A stretch of 64,000 bases of DNA. It comes from Phylloscopus collybita. Its lineage: Eukaryota > Chordata > Aves > Passeriformes > Phylloscopidae. Where the stretch lies: assembly GCA_027886175.1 (NCBI GenBank), contig JAJNNQ010000024.1, positions 5,750,001-5,814,000 of the forward strand. The letters run 5' to 3'. A model generated the notes under the pieces. That model was not told where the DNA came from and ran no database searches. It saw nothing but the letters and a program-made list of their open reading frames with translations. This document shows, in pieces, positions 1 to 12,860 of this stretch. A program made the translations under genes and the position numbers. How positions within the stretch are numbered: position 1 is the first letter of the stretch; each line of letters starts with the position of its first letter.

Positions 1-3000
1 TGACCTAGTGAAAAAGTTCACCATGCCAGCAAAAAAGGGAGGAGGAGGAGGAGGAGAAGAAAAAGGGAATAGAGAAGATAAAAAGCAGAGCATGAAGTCA
101 ATGAAAGTGGGGGAGTGTTTCTGGTATTATAATGTTGCCAGAATTAGGTTTCTTTAGCTCCTGCTGTGCTTTGCTAAAAGCAAGTCTGGTTAGCAGCAGC
201 AGCAGATGTGAATGTAACAGCTGTACAACTGTCAGGGGAACGAGGGAAGCTATGAGAAATCCATGAATTAAGTAGCCTCTCTTACTTTCTTTGTGTGGAG
301 GTCACAGAAGTGGAAGTTTCCAAGCAGTGTCCTGCTGGTTGCTGATGTCAAGTGGTTGGGATGTTGTGGAAGGTGAGAGAAGGGTGCAGCAAGCAAGATG
401 CACGGTATGTTTTCAGTGAGGAAAAGGAGAGCATTTGGGGAATGGGTCACTGGAGCTGCTGGGGGATGATGGGGTAGCTGGGAGGAAAGATGTAGCTTAG
501 GAGTAGACACTCATGTTGCAGAAGTGGGGATGGGAATGCCTGCAGCTAAGAATAAATGCCTTCAAGGAAAGGATACTGGTGGTTATTTGGTAACCAGAAA
601 CTTAAATGATCAAAGAGTTTAGTAAGACCTTCTGGCTTTGCCTTGCCCTTCCAAAAATACATCATGGCTGTGTGGAAGGTTGCCCCCATCCCTTCTTAGA
701 TGTTAATCACCCCCTTCAATATAGGTGGCCTATCAGATTGCATAGGCTGGGTAAACACTGGGATATGTGATAGCATATTTGTTGGGCTGCAGGATCTAAA
801 GGTAAGGCTGATATCTGGAATGCCAAGATATTTGTGAGGGGAGGCAGGATTCCTGCTCTCTTCAGCTGCTTGCCCTCCAAGTGGCAGGAGAAGGCATTTC
901 AAATTCCTTGCAAGCTCCAGGCTATAAACAGGCTCTTCCTGTATGAAACAATAAGGATCTAACAGTACTCAGGAGCTGTCTGCTTTTCTGAACAGGTCTA
1001 AAAACACTGAGATGTGCTTTTGTGGGGAGGGTGAAGCCCACCACTCATGGGGACAGAAGTGCCCAGTGCTATTGGTGTAAATCATCCAAGAAGATGGTAT
1101 TGAAGACAGAGTCATGAGGCAAAGAAGAAATCAAAGTCCCAGCAAGCTGAAGCAGACAGAGACAGAAAGGGGAAGGAGTCAAAACAAAACGAAAGCAGGA
1201 AAGAGGAAGAAAATAATTAGGCAAAGGTGGGAGAACTGTTGGCATTGTTTTGTACAATGAAGAAGTGGCTCAGCCATTAAATATACTCCATAAACACTGT
1301 ATTTTTTCAGCTAGCTGGGCTAAGGGCCTCTGTGGGGGCAAGCACACGAATGATGGGTCCCTATGCTCTGCTGCTCTCTCAATGAGAGTAGAATTTATCA
1401 CCTCTATAACGATCCTGAATTCATCTGGGGGGCACTGCTGTGGCTCTAGCATGGTCTGCCTCCTCTGTATCAGATTTCTGAGTAAGCCTGTGTTCCCCAA
1501 AGTAATGTGAAGATTGATATGAGCAAGGGAATGCATTTGGTGTTTTACTTTGTGGATCACAGGGCAAGTGCCACATGCAGTAGTCATGGATGCTGTGTTT
1601 ATCCTTACCCTTCTTGCTGGCTTGAGGACAGTGGTGCTTGAGTCTCTGAAGCTGTTCTTGCCATTGTAGGCTGTTGGCATTAAAAATCTCCATGGGTCTG
1701 TCACACACAGGCCACAGCCATTCCTCAGGGTGCAGGGTATGCAGGGTGTTGGTGCTTTGGAATTATTTGTAAGGCATTGCTCTGTTTTGCCTGGTCCCAG
1801 GCAGGGGACTGAAGTGAAGGTTACTAAAATGCAAACCACTTGGATGATGCAGGACCAGAAGTGTCCCTTATAGCTAAACTAAAATCTTCTAGGGGAGAAG
1901 TTGTTCTCACACTCATCAGCTGTGACAGTGAGGGGAAAAGTGCCTGACCAGGTAGGATCTGTTTCACCTAAGCAAAACCATGGGATTTCATACCTTCTGG
2001 TACAGTGATCCTACAGTAAAGTGTGAAACTTCAGATATTCCTGTACCTACAGACCATGTGACCCTGTCCCAGATGGGAAATCTGCATGGTTAGATGCCAG
2101 GTCCATGAGCCCTTTTCCTCCCTGGGATGAAATTCCATTTTTTTTCATTGTGAATTTTACCAGCCAGGGGTGTTGCCTCACCTTATTCATTAGCCAGCTA
2201 GTGTCGGTATAATTAAGGGTTAAGTAGTTAATCTTAAAAAAAATCCCTTGGAAGTCAAGGAATCCATACATTTGCTTATTTGTAATTTGTGTACTGCCCC
2301 TGAGGCAACCAGGCCTGGGAATGCAATCCCATATTTATGTATTTAACAACTGAAAAGATGTTGTGAGCAAAGGTTTGGGTTTACAACAATATAAAGCAAA
2401 CTGTGACTGTCTAACCTCCTGTTCTCTCCCCTGTTGCAGGTCATGCATCTTCCTAGTGCCCAGTCTTGTGGAAATCCTGTATTTCAGTGTGCATTGGGAC
2501 TGGCTTTTCTGACACAGGATGGAGCTGAGAGTGTGCTTAAGCTTGTTTTTTTTTTGTCCCAGCCAGAGAGGGGAAAACTTTCTTCATTAGGGGCCTGTTT
2601 GTGGCAGGCTCTACAGAAACACTCATCAAATGTTGACTTTACTTAAAGCTCTTACAATCAAATCACACGAGGTGGGCTGAGCCAGGATTAGATGGTGCTG
2701 CTACAGTCTTTCTAGACGGGTTTGTTGTTGCTGGGTTTTTTGCAATGCAGATGTTAGGACTTTACAGGAAACCCATCAGTCCTCCTAATGGGTGGAGATG
2801 TGTAGTTGTAAGGAGGAGTAAACATTGGAAAGTTGGTAATTTGTGGCTGAATGCTACTGAGCAAGACAGCAAGATAGTAACTGATCAGTAGGAATGACTC
2901 AAAAATCAGTTATCTGGGAAAAAAAATAGAAATCCCATCCACAAACCAAAAAAAAAAACCCATTACTGCAACAGTCTGGATGATTCAGAAAGATGGGGCC

Positions 3001-6000
3001 AAGCATAACATTAGCTGCTGTAAGTCACATGTCAAAGAATAAGGAATACAGGCTACATTTATCAGTTGGCAAGTTTGTCTCGGGAAGGAGTGGGGGCTGG
3101 TGCAGCTCCCTGGCTGACTACAGAATTCCAGGAGGATGCTGTAGCTGGGGGAACTGGCGTAGATTTCAGTAAATAACCTCAAACTGAATGGTTCTAGGAA
3201 GGGCTGAGTGTGTGTGTGTCTGTGATTTAGCACGAACATGTCACTTCCCATGTTCTCTGTTTAGTGCTTTTGTTGGTAGTTCCTGGATGGAAGAGGTTTC
3301 AGGGACAACGCCTGAGGGTGCTGAAGAATTGGAAGAGTGCCTTCCAGTAAAAGAGGATGAAGAGGTGGAGTGAAAAGGGAAAGCTGAAGGCTAACTTTTT
3401 TCAGTGTCTAGATATACCTACAAGGAGAGCAGATTTCCTATGATCTAGTAAACTGAGGGGCACCAAGACCCAAAACCAGGAATATGAAACTGGATAAAAA
3501 AACCCCCAAAAATGATATGAGAAAAAGCACTATTTTTTAACATCACCTGTAATTAACCACTAGAAAAACAATGAGGCTTTTGGAGGATCCTTCCCACAAG
3601 GCTTTAAAGTTGTGGCTGGATTTTTTGTCAGAAAGTGGATCCTTGTGGAGATGGGAAGGATTTCTGAAGCAACTTTGTGAAGATGTGGGTCTGGGTGATG
3701 GTGCCACTTCTTTCTGGCATTACAGTCAGATGTGGGCTCATAGCTGTTGGCAGTCTGGGGTTGAGAACTGGGACGTCAGGGCAAGAGCCAAAGGCATGCG
3801 CTCTCAGCCCAGGCATTGCTCCTTTTCACCCTGCCCTGTGCAAACACTCACCAGTGTTTGGTTCACCTTTCTTCATTATTGGATAATGTTGCACTGATAT
3901 CCCAAAGTAAATGAAGCTTCATTAGTGTCCAGCGAAGTGTCAGTGATCACTCATTGTCACATATCAATGGTGCTTTAATTCCCTTCTAGCCAAATCAAGG
4001 CATTCTTTTTACACACCATCATCTATGGCTCCATCATCCATTTCAAACTTTAAACCTTGTTACTCTCTTGTATTTCTTGGCCAAACTAGAATGAGTTTCT
4101 CCTTCTACTACCTCAATGAATATCTTAATTTTGTTATTGTTGTTGTTTTGTGGAAAAGCTATGATGCCAAGGTTTTGCTTTACTTCTTACCTTATTCCCC
4201 ACAGACTTAAACTTGGTCAGAGGCCAAGTCTGTGCCTGTGGGAGAATCAGAGGTGCAATTAGAAATGGGGTCTGGGAGCAGGACAAGGATGGGTGTTGAT
4301 GCAGGTGGAGGCTGGGACAGCACCAAGCGGTGCCAGCAGAGGCTCTGAGCCTTTGCAGAGAGCCAGCATGGCCAGGTCCTCGCTGTAACAGTAAGAGAGC
4401 TCCCTAGGAAACACAATGGCCACTTGTGAGCCAGCCCTGGCCCAGGGCAGCAGGGCTGGCTGGGTGGGGCGTGCGAGGATCCGTGGATGTGACCGCCGAG
4501 GCTGTGCGGGGTGGGAAGCTTTTTCCTCCTGTGACTTCACCTGGACTGTGTGCCAACCTCGGCAATAACACAATGTTATCTCTGCCAGCCAGCACATGGT
4601 CAGCACGGCTGTGCTCGCACAGGGGGGCCCCAGGAGACTTTCTCCAGGCCTCACAGCTTTTGGCCTCCGTGGCTCCTGCCAGAAAAACGCCACGGCCCCG
4701 CTCCGTGGTTTTGTTTCCAGTGGTGCCAGAACTGGCTGTGCTCGTGGATGACTTCTGCCACTGAGGTGGAGATCTGGTCGTGGAGGGTAAAGGTGAAAGG
4801 TTTTGTCAGGACCTGAAGCAGGGACCTCAGCTCTACCCCACCCCTCTCTGGCAATCGGGGCTTGCTCTTGGCTCTTTCCTTATCCAGGGTTTATGGCTGT
4901 GCAAAACAGCCAAGTTAATGAGTCATTAGGAACGCTCGGTCCCTGCTGCATGGGCACTTTGCTGCCCCAAAGGAAATCCTTCCCAAGAAGCCCATTCCCC
5001 TCTCTGCAGCAAACACACAGCTGTCGAAACCTCCAGGATAAATATATGCAGTCCTTCGGGGCTCTTGTGGTTCCCATGGGTCAGGGATGAGTGGTCTTGC
5101 CTGCAACCATCTTTACTTTTGTCCCTGTTAAATACCTTGCCTAAAGGGTGAGTTGGGCCTGGATCATCAGAATCTCTTGGCAGTTTCACAGATCTCCTTT
5201 CATGGCAGTCTACAGAAGCTCTATCTTCTCTCTAAGGGCACATTGAAGATTAAATGCTGCCTCTAGAAGTCCCAGCCTCAGCCTGCCCTTTTCCCCACAC
5301 TAGGAGAAACCCTATATTGTTTATTTTGTTCTGTTGTTCCGTGAATGAGACCTTTCCGCCCAGACAAGCTTGGGCATCCTTTCCTTAAACAAAGAACCTT
5401 TCCTTAAATTCTTTGGAGGGCTTTGGTTTTCCCAGGACTGATGTTTCGAAGACATCCATGTTTCCCGTGCTTTGACATTCAAAGAATGCAACAGCACTGG
5501 ACTAGTTTGCAGAAAAATGTAGTGGTTCCAGCCTTTGACATCTGAGATTTGTCATTGACTGGTCTTTGGCATCAGGGAGATGCAAGGCACTTCTTCATGC
5601 AAGTGTCTGTCTCCAGGTTGTTCAGAAGTCTTTGCAGGTTCATCAACAGCTCTCCAGGACTGGTGTTCATGCTCCAATGGAGCTGAAATGCTGCAGTACC
5701 AAACAGGAGGTGACTGGCACCCTCATGTTTGTAAGAATTCTCAGGATGATGCAGCATTTCAGCACTTGTGACTCTGCTTTCTGGGCCACCTCACAAATCA
5801 TAAATTATTTTTGGGAGGTGGACTGGAGATGAGCAGATTTGAGCCCTTAAAACTACACACCAGCAGCCCACGTGTAGATCTGCAGTCTCATGTGATCAGT
5901 AAGAAGACACTTCTGGGGGATACCTTCTTCATTCAAGCTGACAGGTAGTCATTAAAATAAGCTGGCTTTTGAACCAGAAAATAAGCCCTCTTTTTCTAAT

Positions 6001-6320
6001 TTGATGATTTAGGGGTCATGGAGAACATGTAATGGGAACTTTGGAAAATTGGAGGATAAACCAGGCAGGACTGAGGTGTATCCACCTTGCCTCTACATGT
6101 CAACCCTCAGGTGTGCAGTGGGAGCTCACATGCAGCTCCTCAGCTACCCTGAGCTCAGAGCCCTCCAGGAAGTCACTGCTTCCTGGGACAAAGTTCTCCA
6201 CAGCAGAGCTACAGCTGGTCTCCCTGCAGAAGGGCAGGAACTGACCTTCCCTTCCCTGTGCTAAAGCAAACCCAGTCTGTGTTTGTCCAGCCCTCTGAGC
6301 CATCAGGTGTGCTCTTGATC
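1..6320. other. Intergenic DNA upstream of GJA8, no gene recognised
   Basis: I found no exon set, RNA gene or clear transposon here. A short GGA microsatellite lies at about 37-56. The 4.2-5.1 kb part is moderately GC-rich with scattered CpGs but has no promoter-like density. Two ORF-like stretches are treated as findings: a 189-codon minus-strand frame at 1270-1839 and an acidic frame ending at 3373. In human, GJA5 lies head-to-head with GJA8, so this DNA may be shared regulatory space between two connexins, but no GJA5 coding sequence is visible. Confidence 0.6.
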
Positions 6321-6329
6321 AGCAGTCCC

Positions 6330-6860
6330 CTTTTTCATGACCCACCCCTCTCCAGGATTTGGTGACTTTTGTAAAGTGTTTGATGTTTTCTTCCAGGCTA
6401 TTGACTAAAAATATCCTGATGCCAAACACCCTCCAGGATCTTGGTACAAACATGTTACAAAGAAGCCCCCAATCACTTCTAGTTCTCAATTGTGTTTTGG
6501 AACCAGTCTGATAGGTCATTTATAGTCTGTGTAACGACTGCTGTCTTATTTTTATGCCAAGCAAGTTCTTTAATCATAGTGCCACGTGATAGAAGGGAAA
6601 CTGTCTTCCAGGATCTCAAGTATATTGTACCAGCTTTGTTATATTTAACAATTGTACATGCAATTTCCTCAGAGAAAAGTAGGAGCACAGTTCAGTGGGG
6701 GTGAATTTTCTAAAAACTCGTGTTGGTTGCCCCTAGTTATATTTCCCTCTTTTTATTTCCCTGTGTTCTTTGTTAGCCACTTCATTATTTAGTTCAGGTC
6801 TGAGATCTGTCACAGGTCTGTAGTTACCTGTGATTAATTATGAGATAATTATAAAATAAT
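6330..6860 (-). repeat. Probable ancient CR1/L3-type LINE remnant
   Basis: Read on the minus strand, the segment resembles the decayed reverse-transcriptase part of old amniote CR1/L3 LINEs. The cues are the block around 6717-6760, which resembles the CR1 'acaaacccatgctggctt' block, and the block near 6800-6830 ending in a 'ggtctgtagtta' string, the usual 'ggcctgtaatt' block of these elements. It is heavily mutated and carries no usable ORF. Boundaries are approximate, and similar AT-rich decay may continue to about 7700. Confidence 0.35.
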
Positions 6861-9800
6861 TATGCCCTTCTACATAGTCTTTACAAAATGCCAGACTATG
6901 GGATTTCTTCTTCTCCTCCAGGACTTATCCATTGCACCAAGAAGTACAGATCAACATAATCATGGAATTATGTATGTAGCTTATGAAAAAAAACCCCAAA
7001 CTAAAGAGAGTCAGAAATTTCCAGTGCAAGGTACCTAGTCCTGGTGATTTAAAATGCCTGATTTTAGTAGGTGGTATTTAACTCCTCTGAGACACTACCA
7101 GAATAGACATGTCATTAACAAGGTCTTCATCAACTACTTTCTTTCCTCTCAGCAGTAGGATAGGAGTATTTATTGATTTCTTTTGTTGTTCTCTGCATTG
7201 TTATTGAATAATCTAAGATTTCCATCTGATAACAGATCAATACTATGAGTTGGACTCATTCTGGTCTTAATTTATTTTCTAAAAAATGCCTTTGTCAGTC
7301 TTTTTTCCCCCCCCTTTCACCTCCATTGTATTTTTTATAATTCTTATCTTCTAATTTATATTCAGCTTCTCTCATACTATTTGTTACATGTGTTCTACTT
7401 CACTTACTTAAAGCTGCCTCATTTCAATTTTACACAAGGTTGTGTTTTTTCAGTTGCACTATTCTTTCTTTACTGGAGAGTTGTGTATTTTTGGTGCCTC
7501 ATAAATGATTTTTAAGCAGTTTCTAGTGATTATTTATATTTTTGTATTTAAATCCTTTGTGTTTATTTAGCCCAGGATTCTCTTCAGGGCTGGGAGACAG
7601 GACTTTTTAAAGCAACATCTCTTTTAAAGCATTGCATTACCAGTTTGGACTTTCTTCTGCTTTCATGTAAGAGTGCAGCAGTCTGGGGATCAGTGAACTT
7701 GCTACCAGCCTCTCGTTTCTGCCATCACTTTACCCATCCTGATAAGGGAAATACAAGTTCTGTTCAATTTGGATTTAAGGTCTGCCAAATGAGGAAGCTG
7801 TTAACAGCATTTTAGAATCCCCAAGGCTGTTTATTGAGGCAGCAACATCACCATGCACTAAACTGAGCAATAACTTAAGTTTTTTCTTTGGTGAGTGCTC
7901 AAGTAACCAGTGCTGCCACTGGTTACCATATTCCAGTGTCTCTTGGTTATCCATCCAAATCATCAATCCTCTTACTGGAGCACCAACTCACAAATTTTAA
8001 ATACTGATAGCTAGGAAATTGTGATTCAAAGCCACAAACAAGCTAGCAAGTACTTTTATTTTTGCACCACTCAGTCTGTCTTAGGGCTATACCTATTGAT
8101 TTTAATATGGTCTTACAAACCATGCCAGCATTTATTCCAATGTCTTACAGCTGTAGTCCCCTGGGCAGGCAAAGCCTTGATGAATATAAACTGTAAAGGA
8201 ATGCCACAACTGTATGCAGCTGAAGAGGATGTACTGGAATGGACGTGACTTCTGTTTAGTGTGCCTGTAAAGGAGGGCATGCTTTTGAAAGGCAGAGTCA
8301 GGGCTGCAGCTGCATAAACTCAGCGCTGCTCAGGGGCAGTAGAAACCCACCAAGCCTTCTGCACCCTGGGGGGGCTGAACAGGGGGGGCAAACAGAAATA
8401 TTAGAGCTCATGTCCTTGCTTCAGAGCTTTGGGGACTGGAGAGACACAGCCCATTACAAAAACCTGCCTGTATTTTGCTGAGGAACTACCTGTAACAGCT
8501 GCCTTCACTGGGATGATGTTTATCAGTCGGGCAAGAATGGGGTCTCATAGCACAGGGCATGTGGGAGAGTATTCAGCAGTTGCCAAGGTGGGATTTAGAA
8601 GGAGCTCCTGAAATTTCTGCCAGGTTTCACACAGGACAGGAGACCCCCAGAGAGTCTTAATGCTTCTTTTTAAAGGAACCCCATAATGCTTTAAACCATT
8701 TTCTTCCTAAGAGTATCATAATCACTGAGCAGTGAAGGGCTGCAAGGGATTGAAGTTGCTGGAAATAATGAAGAAAAAAAAAACCTCTCCAGTCCTCTCC
8801 AAACTGGATAAGCCCTTTGGCTCTCCCACCTATGTTTTCTGGCAGGTCTGTACACAGATGATCCTTGACTCCTTCCATCTGGCTGTTTATTAGTTTGAAG
8901 CCAACTTGTCTCAGTGAATGCTGAACACCTCTGGATGAATGATGTATCTATGGGCAGGTTGTCTTCTCGATCAGGAAAAGAGAATGATTGGCTCAACAGC
9001 TTCCAAGTTCAATAACCTCCTTTACTTCTTAATGAATTGCTGAGGCATGAGAGGCTTCCGTTCCTTGCTGGCATCTTTCACACTGTGCCCAAAGAAACAA
9101 TCATATCAGGCTCAGGAAGACTGAAAGGGCAGGGAAACAGGAACCATCCCCACGGATGTCCTCCCCAGAGAAGCTGGGAACGTGCTCTGCTGTGGGAAAT
9201 GGGAAGCTGAGGTCAGCCAAAGTGCACAGCAGGTATGCACATCTTTTGGGATGGGAGGAACAGATAATGGCCTGCTTTGCCATCCCCATCCCTGCTCTGG
9301 TGAGCTCTCCTGGGCCACCTTCACACCTTGCTTTCAGAGTGCACCTTTGTTGTGTTGTTCCCTGGTGTGGAAATGAAGGCAGGGAGATAAAGGTGGAGAG
9401 TGGGTGGTGACAACGTTCCTGAGAGCCCTGAGCCTGCCACTCAGCAAGGCAGGCCTTGGTGGTGTGGGAAGGGCCCAGGAGAAGGGAGTAGGGAATGAGC
9501 CCCCATCAAAAACTGGAAGGCAAAACCCCCCGTGGACAGTGAGGTACCACGGGATGCTTCCAGCCATACAGACCTGTTCCCATCTTTCAGGAGCTTTGTC
9601 CCTTCCAGCTCCTCGTGCCTGGGAATGTTAAGAGATTGTACAAAAAGTCTTGATAAAACAAACATATGGAGATCCCCCTCAAGAGGCTGGGAGATATTAT
9701 TAGCTCCTCTTTTACTGGCAGGCCTGGAGCAATTAATTATTACCAGAAGTATTATCAGGTACTTGTCACTGCTTTCCCTGGATCCACTTCACATAGCCCA

Positions 9801-10684
9801 GACTGGCTGTAAGCAACATGTTCCCTGACTGGCCTGATACCCCACAACTCCTGATAGCAGCTCCTCTGCTCCTCTCCTGAGGATCTCAGCACTGCTGGAA
9901 GGGCCATAACCTCGAATATATGCTGGGAGAAATTTGAGTCCATGCATCACTTAAGTATTCAGAATGCCTGTGTTTTTATATCTTCTCAGTGATGTGCTCC
10001 ACCTCTGTGACCAGGGGGAAAGTTTTAGGCAGGAGGCAGAGAAAGGGACAGGTGAGAGGAGGTTGTATGGGGACCTAGGGAAAGGCATTTTGTGTATGAT
10101 GGATACATAATGCATATTTAACAATGAACTCTAGGCCCTGTCCCAGTGCTGCTCTTCAGAAATGCCATTGCAGATGCTTTAAGAACTTAGAATTTCTAAC
10201 CAACACACTCTTGTAAAGGTCTGTGCTTTTAGAAATAGTCTGGTCGGGTTTTAAGTGAAATTATGCTAGGTTTTAAGTGAAATTATGCTAATCCATGAAA
10301 GCCATGTGTCTAAAGGAGTACTCATCTCTTCCTGGCTGCTGCTGCTCAGTAGCACAGCACCTACCTTTGACATACGAGAATTCATCTGTTTTGACTTATT
10401 AGTTCTTTGTACTTTTAATGAATTTTTAATACTGATATACATTTAGTGGAGTTTCTATTATTAACCACGTTATTCTTGTTAAAGGGAAAACCATGCAGGT
10501 CAGCTGGTGTACCTGTGAAGGGTGCAGCTTCAGGTTGAAAATACCGATTTTTGCCAGTAACAAAGGTGCTTGGGCAACCAAGTTTACACCGAGTCTGTAG
10601 GTAAAATTAGAGGCACCAAAACGATCTTCATGTCAGTTTAACTCCACCTGTTCCACCACTGTAAAAAGCCGTTTACAGAATAGC
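6861..10684. other. Intergenic DNA, no gene recognised
   Basis: AT-rich to about 8.3 kb, then more balanced. I see no splice-consistent exons and no recognisable repeat apart from the small 22-bp tandem duplication near 10.25 kb. ORFs here are short and not protein-like. Confidence 0.55.
10247..10290 (+). repeat. Perfect 22-bp tandem duplication
   Basis: Two identical head-to-tail copies, 10247-10268 and 10269-10290, each starting GGTTTTAAGTG and ending ATTATGCTA. Their exact identity points to a recent slippage or duplication event. No function is apparent. Confidence 0.9.
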
Positions 10685-11215
10685 CATTCCAGCATCACCA
10701 CAGCTCCGCGGTGTTTGCCGTGCTTGGTTTTGTCTCTGCAGAAGAAGTTGGAGCCGTGAGTGCCGAGCAGGGTGGGGTACAGCCCGGAGAAGGCCCGTGG
10801 CGCTGTCTGTCACCCGCAGCATCCCCGGCTGCCGGCGCAGGGATGAGAGAGAAGGCAGTGCCCGCTAGCGGCCCGGGCTCCCGCTGCGGCTGCTCCGGCA
10901 AAGGCACCGGGACCGGGTGCCCTGCCCTGCCCTGCTCTCCTTCCTGCCCCCCGAGGGGAAAATCAGCACCTCCGGGAAAGGCCCTGGCTGGGCTGGGCTG
11001 GGCGAGAAATCAGAGCAAATCGGTGGGAATGGGGTTGCGGGGAGCAGACACCGCTGAACCTGCAGCGCGTTCAGAGCCGTGGCTGGGGGCAGAGAACGCC
11101 TTTGGTGGCTCGCCCGGAGGTGCCCCGGGGTCGGTTCTCCTCGCAGGGCAGCCTGGACACGCCTGGGGAGCAGTGCAGCACCACCGTGCTTCACACGGCC
11201 CCGGCTAATTAGCCC
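10685..11215. promoter_or_regulatory. Orphan CpG island
   Basis: About 530 bp with roughly 45 CpG dinucleotides by eye, in sharp contrast with AT-rich flanks. It starts near CTCCGCGG and ends near CACACGGCCCCGG. No known gene starts here. GJA8 begins coding 8.6 kb downstream. A consensus splice donor (GTGAGT) lies at 10756-10761 on the plus strand, so an unannotated transcript could start inside the island. Long ORFs on both strands (165 codons plus, 117 codons minus) are expected from GC-rich DNA with few stop codons and are not taken as genes. It may be a promoter of a non-coding RNA, an alternative GJA8 or GJA5 promoter, or an enhancer. Confidence 0.6.
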
Positions 11216-11639
11216 CACTCCAGAGGGGATAATTAACTCAAGTGCAATTCCTTGCTGGCATAGCCAGAGCTGTGTCCCCCCGCCCCAGGTCAGCGTTGCA
11301 CTGGCTGCTGTAGACAGCCCGCAGTGCCCAGGCTGGGTTTTCAGAACTGGTGGAAAGATACTAATTTGTTTTGTTTTGTTATTTTCTCAACTGAAAATAT
11401 TTCTCTGAGATTTCTTAAGGTCTTTGGCCCTACCCAAAACCATACAGCCAAAGACCTCAGAAAACCTCCCTCTCCCCCCTGCTTGTTTTTCTGCTTGTGA
11501 GGTAAGATCATCCTTAACAGATGTTTGTTTACCTCTTCATAAAAACCTCCTGTGATTCTACAGCCTCCCCAAGCAGTGTGCTGCCGTGCTTTGCTATTCT
11601 TGCCATTGCAAAGTGTTTTTCTAATGTTTAGCTATATCA

Positions 11640-12860
11640 TTTTTATTGCAAATTAAGCTGATTATTTCCTCTTCTACTTTTGGTGAATGTAGGGGACAAC
11701 TGTTTAGTCTCTCCACCCATTATAACAAATGTTTATGTGCTGGAAGACTGTTATCATGCCTCCCCTCCCGTTGTTCTTTTCCTAGAGAAAACAAACTCAA
11801 TTATTTTATCCATTCCTTATAAGTCATGGTGGGGTTTTTTTTCACCTCTCTTATCATTTTGCTGTTCTGTTTTGGACTTTCTCCAGCTTGTCTGCATCTC
11901 CTGTAAAATGTAGTGCCTGGGAGTGGACACACTGTTCCTGCTGGGAGCTCAGCAGTATCAAGAAAATGCACAAAATAATTGCTTCCGTTGCCTTATACAC
12001 AAAATCCACACTAAAGCACCTCAGAATGAGGTCTGTCTTCTTCTGGGAGGACAGAGATCTGGGGATCTCCCTTAAAAGACACACCTTGGGTCCCACCCCA
12101 GCTCTCTCTGCAGGACTGGTCACAATGTAGTTTGGAGCAGCACACCTGGTGTCTGTGCAGCCAGCTCTCCTGAGCTGATCTTGGTGCAGCCACCTCTGCA
12201 GAGGCAGCCCAGCTCCCCGGTGTCTCACATTCCTCTCAAATTCCAATCACTTCAGCCTCCTGCCCTCAGGAGGGACTGCTGACCCCCAGCCCAGCTGTCA
12301 TCCTCTTCGTTTTGTCCTCTAGTCTGTTGTCCAAGACACTCAAGGAAATACTGAGCAGCCCTGGAGGCAGAACGTCAGGGAGACAATTCTCCCAGCTGGA
12401 AAAGTGAAGCCCTGATAATTACCCTTGATTATGGTACTTCAACCTTTGTGCCCTCTGCACGGTGACTTTGCATGCTGCCCTGGGAGCCTGTAATCTAGAT
12501 ATTTTCTGTGTCCACCGAAGTCAAAGTATTTTACACCTACCATTTCCTCCTCATCTGCCAGGCCTGTTAGTCAAAGAGGGAAATTAGCTTGGTTTGACAT
12601 GATTTGTTCTTCAAAATTCCCTGCTGGTTGTTTCTTATCAGCATATTGTCCTTTAGCTGCTTATAAATTGATTGTTTCATAATTGGTTCCAGTATCTCTC
12701 TAGGTATCACAGTTAGGCTGACTGGCCTGTAATTCCCCAGGTCCTCCTAGAACAGTAATTTTCAGAGAAGAACTGCATTTAACAGATACTGAAAGACATT
12801 CCACTTTTGCCCTGCTTATCTTTATTAATTGTCTAGTTTGGTTCCATCCCTTAAATTAAA
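11640..12860 (-). repeat. Ancient CR1/L3-type LINE fragment
   Basis: On the minus strand this carries several blocks typical of old amniote CR1-lineage LINEs. The string near 12715-12750 (GACTGGCCTGTAATTCCC) is a conserved block of these elements, and the strings near 12590-12650 (TTTGACATGATTTGTTC, CCCTGCTGG) and near 11873-11900 (TTTGGACTTTCTCCAGCTTG) fit the same element in order. Frames are broken throughout, so this is a dead fossil. The ends are estimates. Confidence 0.55.

Noticed and set aside
4259..4693. 144-codon minus-strand ORF
   Set aside because: No start context, splice pattern or family resemblance; overlapping open frames on both strands in a GC-rich stretch.
10711..11208. 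165-codon plus-strand ORF
   Set aside because: It lies in a CpG island where stop codons are rare; low-complexity Gly/Ala/Pro composition, an open frame also on the other strand, and no family resemblance.
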